Positions 9,057 through 17,996 of a stretch of 64,000 nucleotides of DNA are shown here, one piece after another. The position numbers and the translations under genes were made by a program. The DNA comes from Pseudomonadales bacterium (GTDB taxonomy: Bacteria; Pseudomonadota; Gammaproteobacteria; Pseudomonadales; Azotimanducaceae): the NCBI GenBank assembly GCA_024234635.1, contig JACKNX010000014.1, positions 1 to 64,000 of the forward strand, given 5' to 3'. The notes under the pieces were generated by a model, which made no database searches, had not been told where the DNA came from, and saw only the letters and a program-made list of their open reading frames with translations. Within the stretch, counting starts at the first letter, position 1; every line of letters starts with the position of its first letter.

Positions 9057-9536
9057 TCGCGCACGGTCCGGCCAACTGCGCCAGTCCTGATTCTGCAGCG
9101 ATTTCCGTGGTCGCCTGTTAGCGGCCGCTAACCCGGCTTCGGAAGCCCCTTATTCACATCCACGGGAATGCGCAATGCTTTCGTCACATTGCGTTCTGAC
9201 GTTCATGCTTGTTTGTTGATATTGATCTCAACTTGTTGAAATAAATACCAATTCGAAAGAAATTTTTGGCGTGGGGTTGACAGTAGGCCAAATGCCGGAG
9301 TCTCGATTTGCACGCAGTTCGCCCAGTTATCCTCAGGGTTATCCACAGGCTTGTCCCCACCCCCCGGCTGAGCAAACGATCTGAGTTTCTCCGGTTTGGA
9401 CCGGCGGCCGGCCGGGCTTCGCGATCCGCCCCGGCAGCGTGCGCGGGGGCAATCTCGCGGCGGTTGCGGCGCCGCTTGCAATGGCGGCTGGATTCGCTGA
9501 ACGTCGCGCTGTAACTCCCCGGCATGGCGGTGTCTC
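9057..9536. other. Non-coding segment with DnaA-box-like sites and an AT-rich tract (possible replication origin)
   Basis: This 480-base gap has no credible gene. TTATTCACA at 9150-9158 and TTATCCACA at 9339-9347 both match the DnaA box consensus TTATNCACA exactly. TTATCCTCA at 9328-9336 has one mismatch and lies two bases from the next box in the same orientation. Between them, 9211-9268 is 43 A/T out of 58 bases in an otherwise GC-rich window, and contains a GATC. This is the layout expected of an origin unwinding region. No dnaA, dnaN or mnmG lies nearby, so a secondary DnaA-binding locus is also possible. Confidence 0.4.
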
Positions 9537-10226
9537 GTGCGCGTGATGCTTCTGCAGACTGACAATGTGCTCGATCAGTTCCAGATGGAACATGGTGATT
9601 ATCCGGCCATGTTCGCGGCAGTGCTGGCAGACCCCGATATCGATGTGCAGGTGGTGGACGTCCGTGAGGGGCCGCCACCCGCGGGTGCCGCCGAGGCTTA
9701 TGTCATTACCGGCAGCCGACACAGCGTGTACGACGACCTCCCGTGGATTCGCGCGCTGGCCGAGTTCCTGAAAGGCGAAATTGCCGCCGGGCGCAAGGTG
9801 GTTGGCATCTGTTTCGGTCACCAGTTGCTCGCGCACTTCCTCGGAGGGCGGGTGACGCCAGCGCCGGGCGGCTGGGAAGTCGGGGTCAAGGCGACACGGT
9901 TGCACGAGCGACCGTGCTGGATGCATGCGGCGCCGGATGAATTTTCCCTGCTGTCCAGTCACAAGGATCAGGTGGCCAGTCTTCCCCCCGAGGCGAAGCT
10001 GCTGGCATCGTCGGCGAATTGTCCCGTGGCCGGTTTCACCCTTGGCGACAACGTGGTGACCTTTCAGGGGCACCCGGAATTCCGCAAGCCGTACTCGCGG
10101 GCGCTGATGGACTACCGGCGCGCGCTTCTCGGCGAGGCGGTCTGGGCGGCGGGCATCGCCTCGCTTGCGGAACCGACCTCCGAAGTTCTGGTGAGTCAGT
10201 GGATTCGCGATTTTCTGCGCGGGTGA
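9537..10226 (+). CDS. Class I glutamine amidotransferase (GMP synthase-like)
   Basis: A 229-residue stand-alone class I GATase domain. The catalytic triad is visible: nucleophile C92 in GICFGHQ, H179 and E181 in FQGHPEF. The N-terminal segment VMLLQTDN and the ITGSRHSVYDD block resemble the group of proteins annotated as GMP synthase-like or gamma-glutamyl-amine hydrolases rather than GuaA itself, since there is no synthetase domain. The start is a GTG at 9537 with a weak ribosome binding site. It may hydrolyse gamma-glutamyl amides or supply ammonia to an unknown partner. Confidence 0.85.
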   Translation: MRVMLLQTDNVLDQFQMEHGDYPAMFAAVLADPDIDVQVVDVREGPPPAGAAEAYVITGSRHSVYDDLPWIRALAEFLKGEIAAGRKVVGICFGHQLLAHFLGGRVTPAPGGWEVGVKATRLHERPCWMHAAPDEFSLLSSHKDQVASLPPEAKLLASSANCPVAGFTLGDNVVTFQGHPEFRKPYSRALMDYRRALLGEAVWAAGIASLAEPTSEVLVSQWIRDFLRG

Positions 10227-10260
10227 ATGGCCCTGCGCAGGACCGGGCCCGGGGCGGCGC

Positions 10261-10704
10261 GTGAAGCGTCCCTGGCAGTTCGGCCGTTATCTGCGTCTGG
10301 CGGAGGAACTCGTGCGCAGAGGTGGGCTTGAGAGTCTGCAGGGACGCGCGAGCGGCAAACTTGTCGATACACGGGGGACGTCACGGCTGCTTGCCATCAG
10401 GGATGATCTGATCACGCTGGTCGATCTGCTCCGCGCCTACGTGCGCGGCGAGTATCGCGACGTACCCACGCGAACGTTGCTGCTGCTGGTTGCCGGTGTG
10501 CTGTATTTTGTCACGCCGCTGGACGCCATCCCGGATGTCATTCCAGGGCTTGGTTTCGTCGACGACGTGACCGTTCTGACTTACGTGCTGGGGCTGATCC
10601 GCGGCGAGATTGATCGTTTCAGGGCGCTTGCCGCGCGGAGTCCAGTGCCCGACAAGGCAATGCCCGCGCTGACGGAGCCGGAACGCGATGATGTCAGGAG
10701 GTGA
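10261..10704 (+). CDS. YkvA-like DUF1232 membrane protein
   Basis: A 147-residue protein with the DUF1232 signature LLLLVAGVLYFVTPLDAIPD followed by VIPGLGFVDDVTVL. The family is small, membrane-associated and of unknown biochemical role. The start is a GTG at 10261, 34 bases after the amidotransferase stop. The next gene begins four bases after its stop, so it probably forms a unit with the downstream lipoprotein. Confidence 0.85.
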   Translation: MKRPWQFGRYLRLAEELVRRGGLESLQGRASGKLVDTRGTSRLLAIRDDLITLVDLLRAYVRGEYRDVPTRTLLLLVAGVLYFVTPLDAIPDVIPGLGFVDDVTVLTYVLGLIRGEIDRFRALAARSPVPDKAMPALTEPERDDVRR

Positions 10705-10707
10705 TTG

Positions 10708-11652
10708 ATGCCGGATCATGCGACGCGATCGTGCCGTTCGGGGTTGTGGCTGGTGCGCATCGCCACACTGGTGGTGCTTGCGGCCACCGGCGGCTGTTCG
10801 GTCAGTTTCACCTATAACAATCTGGATCGCCTGGCTCGCTGGCAGGTACGCGATTTTGTCGATTTCGATGACCGCCAGGCGGAATATTTCGACGCGGAGT
10901 TCGCCCGGTTGCTGCATTGGCACCGGACCACCCAGCTGCCGCGCTACGCGCATCGGCTGGATAGCCTGGCGGATGCGGTCGGTCGCGAACGCGCAGACCT
11001 CGAACTGGATTCGCTGATCCCGGAAGTGGAAGCATGGGCGCAGGCAATCGAGCAACAGGCGATGCCCATGACAGTCACATTGATGGCCTCGCTCTCCGAT
11101 GCCCAGCTCGCCGGACTGCCCGCCCGACTGGCGAAGTCCAATGAAAAGCTCACGGAAGACGAAGCGGACAGGTCTCTGGAAGCGGCACGCGCGCACTTTG
11201 CGGAGGGCATGCGGGACGGCTTGCGGGGATTTCTGGGTCGATTGAATGCCCGGCAGCGCGACTATCTCAATGCCCAGAGCCTTCGCTACGAGCCGGAGAC
11301 GATACTGTGGGCGGACTACCGGCGTCGTTGGCAGGCGGATCTGCTGCTCGCGCTCGCCGGGCGTGGCGACGCAGACGCCTTTGCGGCGCGGTACCGGCAC
11401 CTGGTCGAGACCCGGGAAAGTTACTACGGCGAACGGCTGAGCGCGGTGAATGCCGCCAACATTCGACTTCGGCGTGAGTTGCTGCTCGGTGTCGTGGAAC
11501 GCGCCACGGACGACCAGCGCGCCCGGTTTGTACGCAAACTTCGGGAACTCGCCGACGAGCTGCGGGAACTTGTGGCTGAAGCAGGTCCTGAGCCGCCCAT
11601 GGCGGCCTGTCTGGTAGCCTGTACCGGGCGCCTGAAAACCTCCGGTGGATGA
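10708..11652 (+). CDS. DUF6279-family lipoprotein
   Basis: A 314-residue lipoprotein. A hydrophobic signal segment (LVRIATLVVLAATGG) ends in a lipobox with the acylated cysteine at residue 30. The mature part starts SVSFTYNNLDRLARWQVRDF, the conserved opening of the gammaproteobacterial DUF6279 family, and is otherwise helical and charged. The ATG at 10708 is preferred to a TTG one codon upstream because AGGAGGTGA lies at 10696-10704. It should sit in the outer membrane or periplasm; its function is unknown. Confidence 0.85.
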   Translation: MPDHATRSCRSGLWLVRIATLVVLAATGGCSVSFTYNNLDRLARWQVRDFVDFDDRQAEYFDAEFARLLHWHRTTQLPRYAHRLDSLADAVGRERADLELDSLIPEVEAWAQAIEQQAMPMTVTLMASLSDAQLAGLPARLAKSNEKLTEDEADRSLEAARAHFAEGMRDGLRGFLGRLNARQRDYLNAQSLRYEPETILWADYRRRWQADLLLALAGRGDADAFAARYRHLVETRESYYGERLSAVNAANIRLRRELLLGVVERATDDQRARFVRKLRELADELRELVAEAGPEPPMAACLVACTGRLKTSGG

Positions 11653-11907
11653 GCAGTTGACGTGGTTGGTCGCCCTGATGCCGGTTGCCTGTCCGTTCCC
11701 TGGCGGCGCCAGAAACGCGTTGGCCCGCGTCGGCGTTGACCAGCAGCGCCTGAAAGCGCAGCCCGCTGTACCGGTCAGCGGAGGCGGGATGGCGGAGGTG
11801 GCCGCAGCAGCCCTCTGTGGTTTGAGACGCAGGAAACGGCTGCGGGAATGTGTGCAGAAGGGACGTTCAAGCACTCAGCCAGCGGGTAGTGGAAGGGCCT
11901 CGAGTCC

Positions 11908-12096
11908 TCATCGCACGTGGAAAACGGAGCAGGCCACGACGGAAGTAGCGCTGGTGCCGGCAATGGAATCTTCGTTCTGGGTCCTGGCGTGACTGCTACC
12001 GGACATGCCGAGCAGGATGGTGACGGACAGAACGAACACCACCGCGACCAGGCCGAAGCTCGGGTAGGTACCGTGAACGGCGCGTGAACTGATCAT
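11908..12096 (-). CDS. Putative small membrane or secreted peptide
   Basis: A 62-residue open frame with a hydrophobic core (FGLVAVVFVLSVTILLGM) followed by SGSSHA, which could be a signal anchor or a cleaved signal peptide. Reading on the minus strand, AAAGGGAG lies at good spacing before the ATG, which is the main reason to believe in it. It is flanked by unannotated DNA on both sides (11653-11907 holds nothing recognisable). No family is recognised, and a chance frame remains possible. Confidence 0.45.
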   Translation of the reverse strand: MISSRAVHGTYPSFGLVAVVFVLSVTILLGMSGSSHARTQNEDSIAGTSATSVVACSVFHVR

Positions 12097-12510
12097 CGTA
12101 TTGCTCCCTTTTTACAGTTGCTGTCTTGGCAGGCAGCCAAATTCAACTTCCGTGCCAGGTATGAAACAGGCGCCCGGGGTCCATTGCCCAGCCGTCCCTG
12201 TGCACTTCGTATTCACGTAACTATCAGAAAAACAAGGAAAAACCTGGTTGGGATGTAACGGTGAGCCAGCGGCTCCTGACGAAAAGCAGCCGATGCGGTA
12301 ATTGGCGCGGTAGCGCAGGCCGGGAAATCAGGCACCAGGCATGACCGAATTGACCAGAAAATGATTTTTCTGGCTTTTCCGTGCGGTTGTTTTGACCAGG
12401 CGGCATGGAGCGCAGCTACCCGCGGGCTCGTCCAAGACTTGTGACACGAATGCCAGGCGAAATTTCATTTCTGGGCTAGATTTAGTCAGCACCACGAAGG
12501 TTTCGAGAGC
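12097..12510. other. Intergenic region upstream of the GGDEF gene
   Basis: This 414-base gap separates the divergent small peptide gene and the diguanylate cyclase gene and must hold their promoters. It is locally AT-richer than its surroundings (for example 12361-12385 and 12460-12490). I could not identify a promoter pair with good spacing, an RNA gene or a protein frame. Confidence 0.4.
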
Positions 12511-13539
12511 ATGCCGTCACACTTTGATATGTCCCTGGACGAGTCTGTCCAGATTCTCAAGCGGGTGCTGCCGATCATGAGTCAGCAGCGTGTACCGACC
12601 ATTCCCCAGAATTACGCGGTCTGGTACGACTACGTCACGCACCGCAACGACCAGCTCTGTTCGGATCTTGAGAAACGCATCAGTGACGGTCTGTCTTTCT
12701 CTCCGGACACCTGTCGGCGCCTCTACGAAAAGTACTTTGTGGATGAAGTTGCGGAGGAGGTGGACGGCATTCAGGGGGCGGTACGCGAGGCGGTCAACTC
12801 GGTATTGAAGGAAGTGTCCTCCCTGGGCAGCGATATCACCGGATACTCGGATGTGCTGGCCTCCGCCGGCATCCTGCTGGACGGTGCACCGACCCAGGAA
12901 GACCTGAACAAGCTGGTCGTGGAACTGGTGCGTGAAACCACCAAGACACGTCAGCGGGCACAGGAAGTGGAGTCGTCCCTGACCACGATGAGCGACGAAC
13001 TCACGGATATGCGCGCGCAGATCAACCGGCTGAGCCGGGATTCCCGCACGGATGCGTTGACGGGTATCGCCAACCGGCGCGCCTTCGACGATGCAATCGA
13101 GCGGATGATGCAGGAAGCCGCGGAGCAGGGCGGTGATCTCTGCCTGGTGCTTGCCGACATCGACCATTTCAAGAAATTCAACGACACCCACGGACACCTG
13201 GTTGGTGACCAGGTGCTGCGTTTTGTTGCGCAGGAGATGGAGCAGTGCGTGAAAGGCCGGGATCTGCTCGCCCGATACGGTGGCGAGGAGTTCGCGATCC
13301 TGTTGCCCGCGACACCGCTGGATGGCGCCGCCATGCTGGCGGAAAGCGTGCGTGCAATCATCGAGGCGCAGTCGATCCATTCGGACGATGCTGCCGGACC
13401 GCTCAAGGTCACCATTTCCATGGGTCTATCGCGTTTTCGTGTAGGCGAGTCGCGCGAAGCCTTCGTGGAAAGGGCGGACGCCTGCCTGTACCAGTCCAAG
13501 AAGGATGGTCGCAACCGCGTCACCCGCGAGCAGGCCTAG
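12511..13539 (+). CDS. GGDEF-domain diguanylate cyclase
   Basis: A 342-residue cytoplasmic protein that should make cyclic di-GMP from two GTP. The N-terminal 170 residues are helical and ligand-free in appearance, ending in a predicted coiled coil (RETTKTRQRAQEVESSLTTM region). The GGDEF domain starts at DALTGIANRRAF (181-192), and the active loop is RYGGEEF with GGEEF at 257-261, consistent with an active enzyme. The residues before it read KGRD instead of the RxxD inhibitory site, so product inhibition may be absent. No transmembrane segment is seen, and the input signal is unknown. Confidence 0.92.
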   Translation: MPSHFDMSLDESVQILKRVLPIMSQQRVPTIPQNYAVWYDYVTHRNDQLCSDLEKRISDGLSFSPDTCRRLYEKYFVDEVAEEVDGIQGAVREAVNSVLKEVSSLGSDITGYSDVLASAGILLDGAPTQEDLNKLVVELVRETTKTRQRAQEVESSLTTMSDELTDMRAQINRLSRDSRTDALTGIANRRAFDDAIERMMQEAAEQGGDLCLVLADIDHFKKFNDTHGHLVGDQVLRFVAQEMEQCVKGRDLLARYGGEEFAILLPATPLDGAAMLAESVRAIIEAQSIHSDDAAGPLKVTISMGLSRFRVGESREAFVERADACLYQSKKDGRNRVTREQA

Positions 13540-13540
13540 C

Positions 13541-13652
13541 AGCTGGCCACGTTGCGATTGTCAGCGCTGTCGCGCATGGAACTGAAGTTCCACGAGAGGA
13601 TGCTGAACAAGTCCCTCCCGGACTGGTTTCAGCAGTCTCGTAGAGCAGCCTG
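13541..13652 (+). repeat. Dispersed hairpin repeat, copy 1 (element A plus truncated element B)
   Basis: Element A (about 55 bp, from AGCTGGCC at 13541) ends in the hairpin GGAACTGAAGTTCC. It runs directly into element B at 13597, which starts AGGATGCTGAACAAG and stops with GCAGCCT at 13651. Element B here is only 55 bp because the centre present in the copies at 31.7 and 56.4 kb has been deleted, leaving its two ends joined. It lies immediately after the diguanylate cyclase stop codon. Confidence 0.75.
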
Positions 13653-13750
13653 AGCGGCATCGTCGGCATGGCGCTGATCCTGTCGTGCCGGATATCACCA
13701 GCGACCCCGCCGTGGCATTGCCGCCGCCAGCGGGGCGCACTCCCCTTCTG

Positions 13751-14722
13751 ATGCGTCTGCTTGGTCTGCTGCCGGGTTGTGCGGTACTGCTCGCCGCGGC
13801 AGTGGTTCACGCGGATTTTGATCAGCCCCTGTCGGTTCGCAACACCTCACCCATTGCGGGACTTTACGGCCTGCCGGCGTGGCAGCGTTCGGGCGACGGC
13901 GTCGGTGTGCGACTCGAGCAGGGCAGCAATTTCACCGGATCCACGCGCGGCGTCAGCCAGGTAATCCTGGACGGTGAAACCACGGTGGCTGCCTTCACCG
14001 TCAATCAGTTTGCTGGCCAAGGCTGGTCCTGGGGGCTCGAATTGCCCGTGGTGCGGCACGAAGGCGGCTTTCTCGACGGGTTCCTCGAGGGCTATCACGA
14101 CCTCTTCGGTCTGCCCGATGGCGGCCGCGGACCAGCACCCCGCAATCGGCTGCTGTACGCGGTTGACGTTCCGGGCCAACGTGGCGTGATGCTGACGTCT
14201 TCACGAACGCACATGGCGGACATGCGCTTTCATGTGGGTCGGTCCCTGGTGCAGTCCGGCCCGCATTCACTGAGCCTGCAGACACTGCTCAAGCTGCCCA
14301 CGGGAACCGCGCGCAGTATCAGCGGCTCCGGTGCCGTCGATGCCGGCGCCTGGCTGCAGTACCAGGCGCGTGGCCTGGATGGGTCCGGGCGTGTGAGTCT
14401 GAGCGCGATGCTGGGCGGTACCTGGCTTGGTCGTGGCGATCTGGTCGCCGATCGGCAGTCGACATTCCTGCCGGCTGGCCATTTTGGTCTTTCCCTGCGA
14501 ATTCATGAACGCCTGCGCCTGCTGGCGCAGGTCGACGCGCATGGTGCGTTGTTTGATCTGGCCGGGCTCGACGTCCTGAACAGGCCGGGTGTGCTGGGCA
14601 CCATCGGTGGTCGGCTGCGACTCGCCGGCGCTGTGTGCCTGGAGGCGGCGGTTGTCGAAGATCTGGTCGGGCGCAGCGCGTCGGACGTGGTGTTCCGGCT
14701 GGCGCTGCTCTCCGGCTGCTGA
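13751..14722 (+). CDS. DUF3187 family exported protein
   Basis: A 323-residue exported protein matching the DUF3187 family, a group of outer-membrane-associated barrel-like proteins of unknown role. From the ATG at 13751 it has a clean signal peptide (MRLLGLLPGCAVLLAAAVVH, cleavage after HA). The mature part opens with DFDQPLSVRNTSPIAGLYGLP and contains alternating beta-rich segments. A GTG at 13685 would add 22 residues of Pro/Ala-rich sequence before the signal peptide and is judged less likely. It sits between repeat copy 1 and the acyl-CoA ligase gene. Confidence 0.75.
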   Translation: MRLLGLLPGCAVLLAAAVVHADFDQPLSVRNTSPIAGLYGLPAWQRSGDGVGVRLEQGSNFTGSTRGVSQVILDGETTVAAFTVNQFAGQGWSWGLELPVVRHEGGFLDGFLEGYHDLFGLPDGGRGPAPRNRLLYAVDVPGQRGVMLTSSRTHMADMRFHVGRSLVQSGPHSLSLQTLLKLPTGTARSISGSGAVDAGAWLQYQARGLDGSGRVSLSAMLGGTWLGRGDLVADRQSTFLPAGHFGLSLRIHERLRLLAQVDAHGALFDLAGLDVLNRPGVLGTIGGRLRLAGAVCLEAAVVEDLVGRSASDVVFRLALLSGC

Positions 14723-14801
14723 CGACCGGGCTGTTTCGGAAATCCCGACCCCAACGGTACACTTGCCGGCTCGGCGCAGTTTCCGTTGGAGGAAAGAATC
14801 C

Positions 14802-16442
14802 ATGGCCATGCAACATTCACCCCTGCTCATGTCGCGCATTCTCGATCGCGGCGCCCGTCTGTCACCGAACGAGGAGATCGTCACCGCCACTGCTGAGGGT
14901 GTCCGCCGGCAGACATTGCGGGAGACCCGCAACCGGGCTCACCAGCTGGCGCACGCGCTCAAGGCGGCCGGTATTCGCGAGGGGGACAGGGTGGGCACCT
15001 TCATGTGGAATGGCTCCAGGCACCTGGAGGCCTATCACGCCACCGCCGGTATGGGCGCTGTGCTGCATACGCTGAACGTGCGCCTTTCCGACAAGGACCT
15101 GGAATACATCATCAATCACGCGAGTGACCGGTTGATCATCGTGGATGCGGACCAGTTGCCGCAGCTCGAAGCGCTGGTTGGCCGCATTCCGTCGGTGGAG
15201 CGCGTGATTGTGGCCACGGAGCCAGGCTTCGAAGGCTGGTCCACCACCTTGCCGAATCCGGTGGACTACGAGGCATTCATCGCCGGACAGCCCACCACGT
15301 ACGACTGGCCGGAGATCGACGAGAATTCCGCGCTTGGTCTGTGCTACACAAGTGGTACCACGGGCAATCCCAAGGGCGTCGAGTACGAACATCGCTCGCA
15401 GTACCTGCACACCATGGCGCAGGCCATGACCGACAGCATGGGTCTGTCCGCCACCGATACCCTGTGCGGCATCGTGCCCATGTTCCATGCCATGGGCTGG
15501 GGGCTGCCGTGGACGGCGCTGATGCTGGGCTGCAAGCAGGTCATGCCGCATCGGTTCATGGGTGTGGAACGCCTCGCGGAACTCATTGCCAGCGAAGGCG
15601 TCACCGTGTCTGCCGGCGTACCGACCATCTGGCAGGGCATCAAGGGTCTGGTCGAAGCAAATCCCGGCAAGTACGACCTGAGCAGCCTGAGCCGCGTCAC
15701 GTGCGGTGGCTCGGCGCCCCCGCCGTCGCTCATTCGCTGGTATTGGGATACGTTGGGCGTGGAAATGATCCAGGGCTGGGGCATGACCGAGACGTCGCCG
15801 CTCGCCACCCTGTCGCGACGGGTGATGAAGCGCTCGCAGCTCAAGCTCAGTGAAGACGACCAGTTCCGCAACGTCGCCAAGGCGGGTCTGCTCATGCCGG
15901 GCCTGGAACTGGACATCTTCGACGACAACTTCAACCGTCTGCCGCATGACGGTGAGACCGTGGGTGAAATCCTGGTTCGTGGCCCGTGGATCTGCTCGGA
16001 GTATTACCACAATCCGCAACCCGAGAAGTTCCACGATGGCTGGCTGATTACCGGTGACGTGGGCAAGATCGATGCGGATGAGTACCTCATCATCAGTGAC
16101 CGTTCGAAGGACCTCGTGAAAAGTGGAGGAGAATGGATCTCCTCGGTCGATCTGGAGAACCACATCGTTGCCATGCCGGAAGTTGCGCAGGCGTGCGTGG
16201 TGGCGCAGCCGCATCCGAAATGGGACGAAAGACCGGTCGCCCTGGTGGTGGCTGCGCCGGGTGTCACCGTGGACAAGGACAAGGTGCTGGCGCACTGCGC
16301 GACGGCGTTCGCCAGGTGGCAGTTGCCGGACGACGTGCTGCAGGTGGAGAGCATTCCGCTGACGTCCACCGGCAAGATGGACAAGAAAGTGGTGCGCGCC
16401 AATCTGGAGAACCAGGGTTATCGGCTACCCGATCTGCGCTGA
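14802..16442 (+). CDS. AMP-binding fatty-acid--CoA ligase
   Basis: A 546-residue adenylate-forming enzyme of the medium/long-chain acyl-CoA ligase type. The P-loop is LCYTSGTTGNPKGVEYEHRS, the adenine-binding motif GWGMTETSPLATL, the hinge DGWLITGDVGKID, and the CoA-half motif KSGGEWISSVDLENHI. The C-terminal catalytic lysine lies in TSTGKMDKK. It should activate a carboxylic acid to its acyl-AMP and then its CoA thioester. TTGGAGGAA before the ATG at 14802 fixes the start and rules out upstream in-frame extensions, which would overlap the DUF3187 gene. Confidence 0.92.
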   Translation: MAMQHSPLLMSRILDRGARLSPNEEIVTATAEGVRRQTLRETRNRAHQLAHALKAAGIREGDRVGTFMWNGSRHLEAYHATAGMGAVLHTLNVRLSDKDLEYIINHASDRLIIVDADQLPQLEALVGRIPSVERVIVATEPGFEGWSTTLPNPVDYEAFIAGQPTTYDWPEIDENSALGLCYTSGTTGNPKGVEYEHRSQYLHTMAQAMTDSMGLSATDTLCGIVPMFHAMGWGLPWTALMLGCKQVMPHRFMGVERLAELIASEGVTVSAGVPTIWQGIKGLVEANPGKYDLSSLSRVTCGGSAPPPSLIRWYWDTLGVEMIQGWGMTETSPLATLSRRVMKRSQLKLSEDDQFRNVAKAGLLMPGLELDIFDDNFNRLPHDGETVGEILVRGPWICSEYYHNPQPEKFHDGWLITGDVGKIDADEYLIISDRSKDLVKSGGEWISSVDLENHIVAMPEVAQACVVAQPHPKWDERPVALVVAAPGVTVDKDKVLAHCATAFARWQLPDDVLQVESIPLTSTGKMDKKVVRANLENQGYRLPDLR

Positions 16443-16450
16443 AAACCGTC

Positions 16451-16478
16451 GCGCGCAAGCACTGCATTGCTTGCGCGC
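16451..16478. terminator. Bidirectional terminator hairpin between convergent genes
   Basis: GCGCGCAAGCA at 16451-16461 and TGCTTGCGCGC at 16468-16478 form a perfect 11-bp stem around a 6-base loop. It lies nine bases after the acyl-CoA ligase stop and ten bases beyond the end of the convergent dihydroorotase gene, so it can serve both transcripts. There is no strong T tract. Confidence 0.7.
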
Positions 16479-16488
16479 TGAGGGCCGG

Positions 16489-17820
16489 TTACCGCATCCA
16501 GGGTCTGTCGAATACCAGCGGTTGTGCGCGCGTTTCGCCAGTGAGCCGGCCCCCGGCATACACGTGCGCGCCGTTCACCCAGGTGTGATGCACTTCGTGG
16601 CTGAACGTGTGCCCGGCAAACGGTGACCAGCCGCACTTGGACAACACCCCCGGATGCCCGAAGCGCGGCTCGCCGATGACAACGAGATCCGCGAAGTAAC
16701 CTTCCCGCAGGAAACCGCGTTCAGCGACGCCGAAGCGCTGCGCGGGTGCGTGTGATGTTTTGTTGACGACCGTCGTCACGGAAAACGTGCCATCGGCGAC
16801 GCGGTCGAACAGACTGAGCAGTGCGTGCTGTACCAGCGGCAGACCGGAAGGTGCGGACGGGTAGTGGTGCGCCTTCTCCTCGATGGTGTGCGGCGCGTGG
16901 TCCGTGGCGATCACGTCGATGACATCATTCGTTACCGCAGCCAGCAAGGCGTCCCGATCCTCGGCGGACTTGATGGCCGGATTGCATTTGATGTCGGCGC
17001 CGAGTCGTTCGTAGTCCGCGTCGGTGAAGAACAGATGATGCACACAGGCTTCGGCGGTGATCTGCTTGTCGGTCACCGGGCCGGCTGCAAACAGCGCCAT
17101 TTCGCGCGCGGTAGTGAGGTGCAGCACGTGCAGCCGCGTACCGTGACGCCGGGCCAGATCCACCGCCAGCGACGACGACAGCCAGCAGGCTTCCGCGGAG
17201 CGTATGGTGGCGTGCTCGCGGAAAGGAATCTCGTCCCCCCATTGTTCCCTCGCCCGGCGTTCGTTCGCGATGATGGTGGGTGTGTCCTCGCAATGGGTGG
17301 CTACCAGCAGCGGTGTGCTCGCGAAGATCGCCTCCAGGGTGCGCGGATTGTCCACCAGCATGTTCCCGGTGCTTGCGCCCATGAACACCTTGACGCCACA
17401 AGTCAGCGCGGCATCGACGGACTTGATGGCCTCCAGATTGTCGTTCGTGGCGCCCAGGTAGAACGCGTAATTGGCGGCGGAGGAAGCGGCCGCGCGGGCG
17501 CGTTTGTCCAGAAGGGCTTCGGTTGTCACGGTCTGCGGCGACGTGTTCGGCATCTCCATGAAACTGGTGATGCCGCCCGCCACCGCGGCGCGAGACTCCG
17601 TGGCAATGGTGCCCTTGTGTTCAAAACCGGGTTCACGGAAGTGCACCTGGTCGTCGATCATTCCAGGTAGCAGCCAGGCACCTGCCAGATCCACGACGAC
17701 GGCATCCGCGGGCGCCGGGCCATTGATCGACGCGATGCGTTCACCATCGATGACCAGGTCGCCTTCGAAAATGCGACCTTCGTTGACCATGCGGGCATTG
17801 ACGATATGGGTGCGGGGCAT
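16489..17820 (-). CDS. pyrC: Dihydroorotase
   Basis: A 443-residue amidohydrolase that cyclises carbamoyl-aspartate to dihydroorotate, the third step of pyrimidine synthesis. Metal-site motifs are DDQVHFREPG, the lysine in GVKVFMGASTGNML (the position carbamylated in this type), ATHCEDTP, LHVLHLTTA and the catalytic ATDHAPHTIEEK. The NPAIKS segment and the GASTGNMLVD signature resemble the Bacteroidetes-like dihydroorotase type rather than the short E. coli PyrC. It is divergent from the TIGR04219 gene and ends at the shared terminator hairpin. Confidence 0.92.
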   Translation of the reverse strand: MPRTHIVNARMVNEGRIFEGDLVIDGERIASINGPAPADAVVVDLAGAWLLPGMIDDQVHFREPGFEHKGTIATESRAAVAGGITSFMEMPNTSPQTVTTEALLDKRARAAASSAANYAFYLGATNDNLEAIKSVDAALTCGVKVFMGASTGNMLVDNPRTLEAIFASTPLLVATHCEDTPTIIANERRAREQWGDEIPFREHATIRSAEACWLSSSLAVDLARRHGTRLHVLHLTTAREMALFAAGPVTDKQITAEACVHHLFFTDADYERLGADIKCNPAIKSAEDRDALLAAVTNDVIDVIATDHAPHTIEEKAHHYPSAPSGLPLVQHALLSLFDRVADGTFSVTTVVNKTSHAPAQRFGVAERGFLREGYFADLVVIGEPRFGHPGVLSKCGWSPFAGHTFSHEVHHTWVNGAHVYAGGRLTGETRAQPLVFDRPWMR

Positions 17821-17923
17821 ACGGCGGTCCTCTTTTTCGTCGCGTGGCAGGCGGCGGCGCCGGCGGTTCGACCGCCAGGTGGATCGACAGGGACCGGACG
17901 GCCGGGTTCCCAGTATACCCGGC

Positions 17924-17965
17924 TGTGACGATTGTCACGGTCGGTGTGTGGGGAGCTTCTATACT
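17924..17965 (+). promoter_or_regulatory. CRP-like operator and -10 element upstream of the TIGR04219 gene
   Basis: TGTGACGATTGTCACG at 17924-17939 matches nine of ten half-site bases of the CRP consensus TGTGA-N6-TCACA. TATACT at 17960-17965 is a good -10 hexamer. If transcription starts about seven bases after it, the operator is centred near -41, the position used by class II CRP-type activators. No convincing -35 hexamer is present, as expected for an activator-dependent promoter. Confidence 0.45.
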
Positions 17966-17996
17966 TCGCACATCACTACGGCCAGGGACGGTACGC

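Noticed and set aside
13541..13652. CRISPR-like repeats or attC sites among the dispersed hairpin repeats
   Set aside because: The copies are kilobases apart, are composed of distinct modules with terminal inverted repeats, and lack regular spacers or integron core sites.
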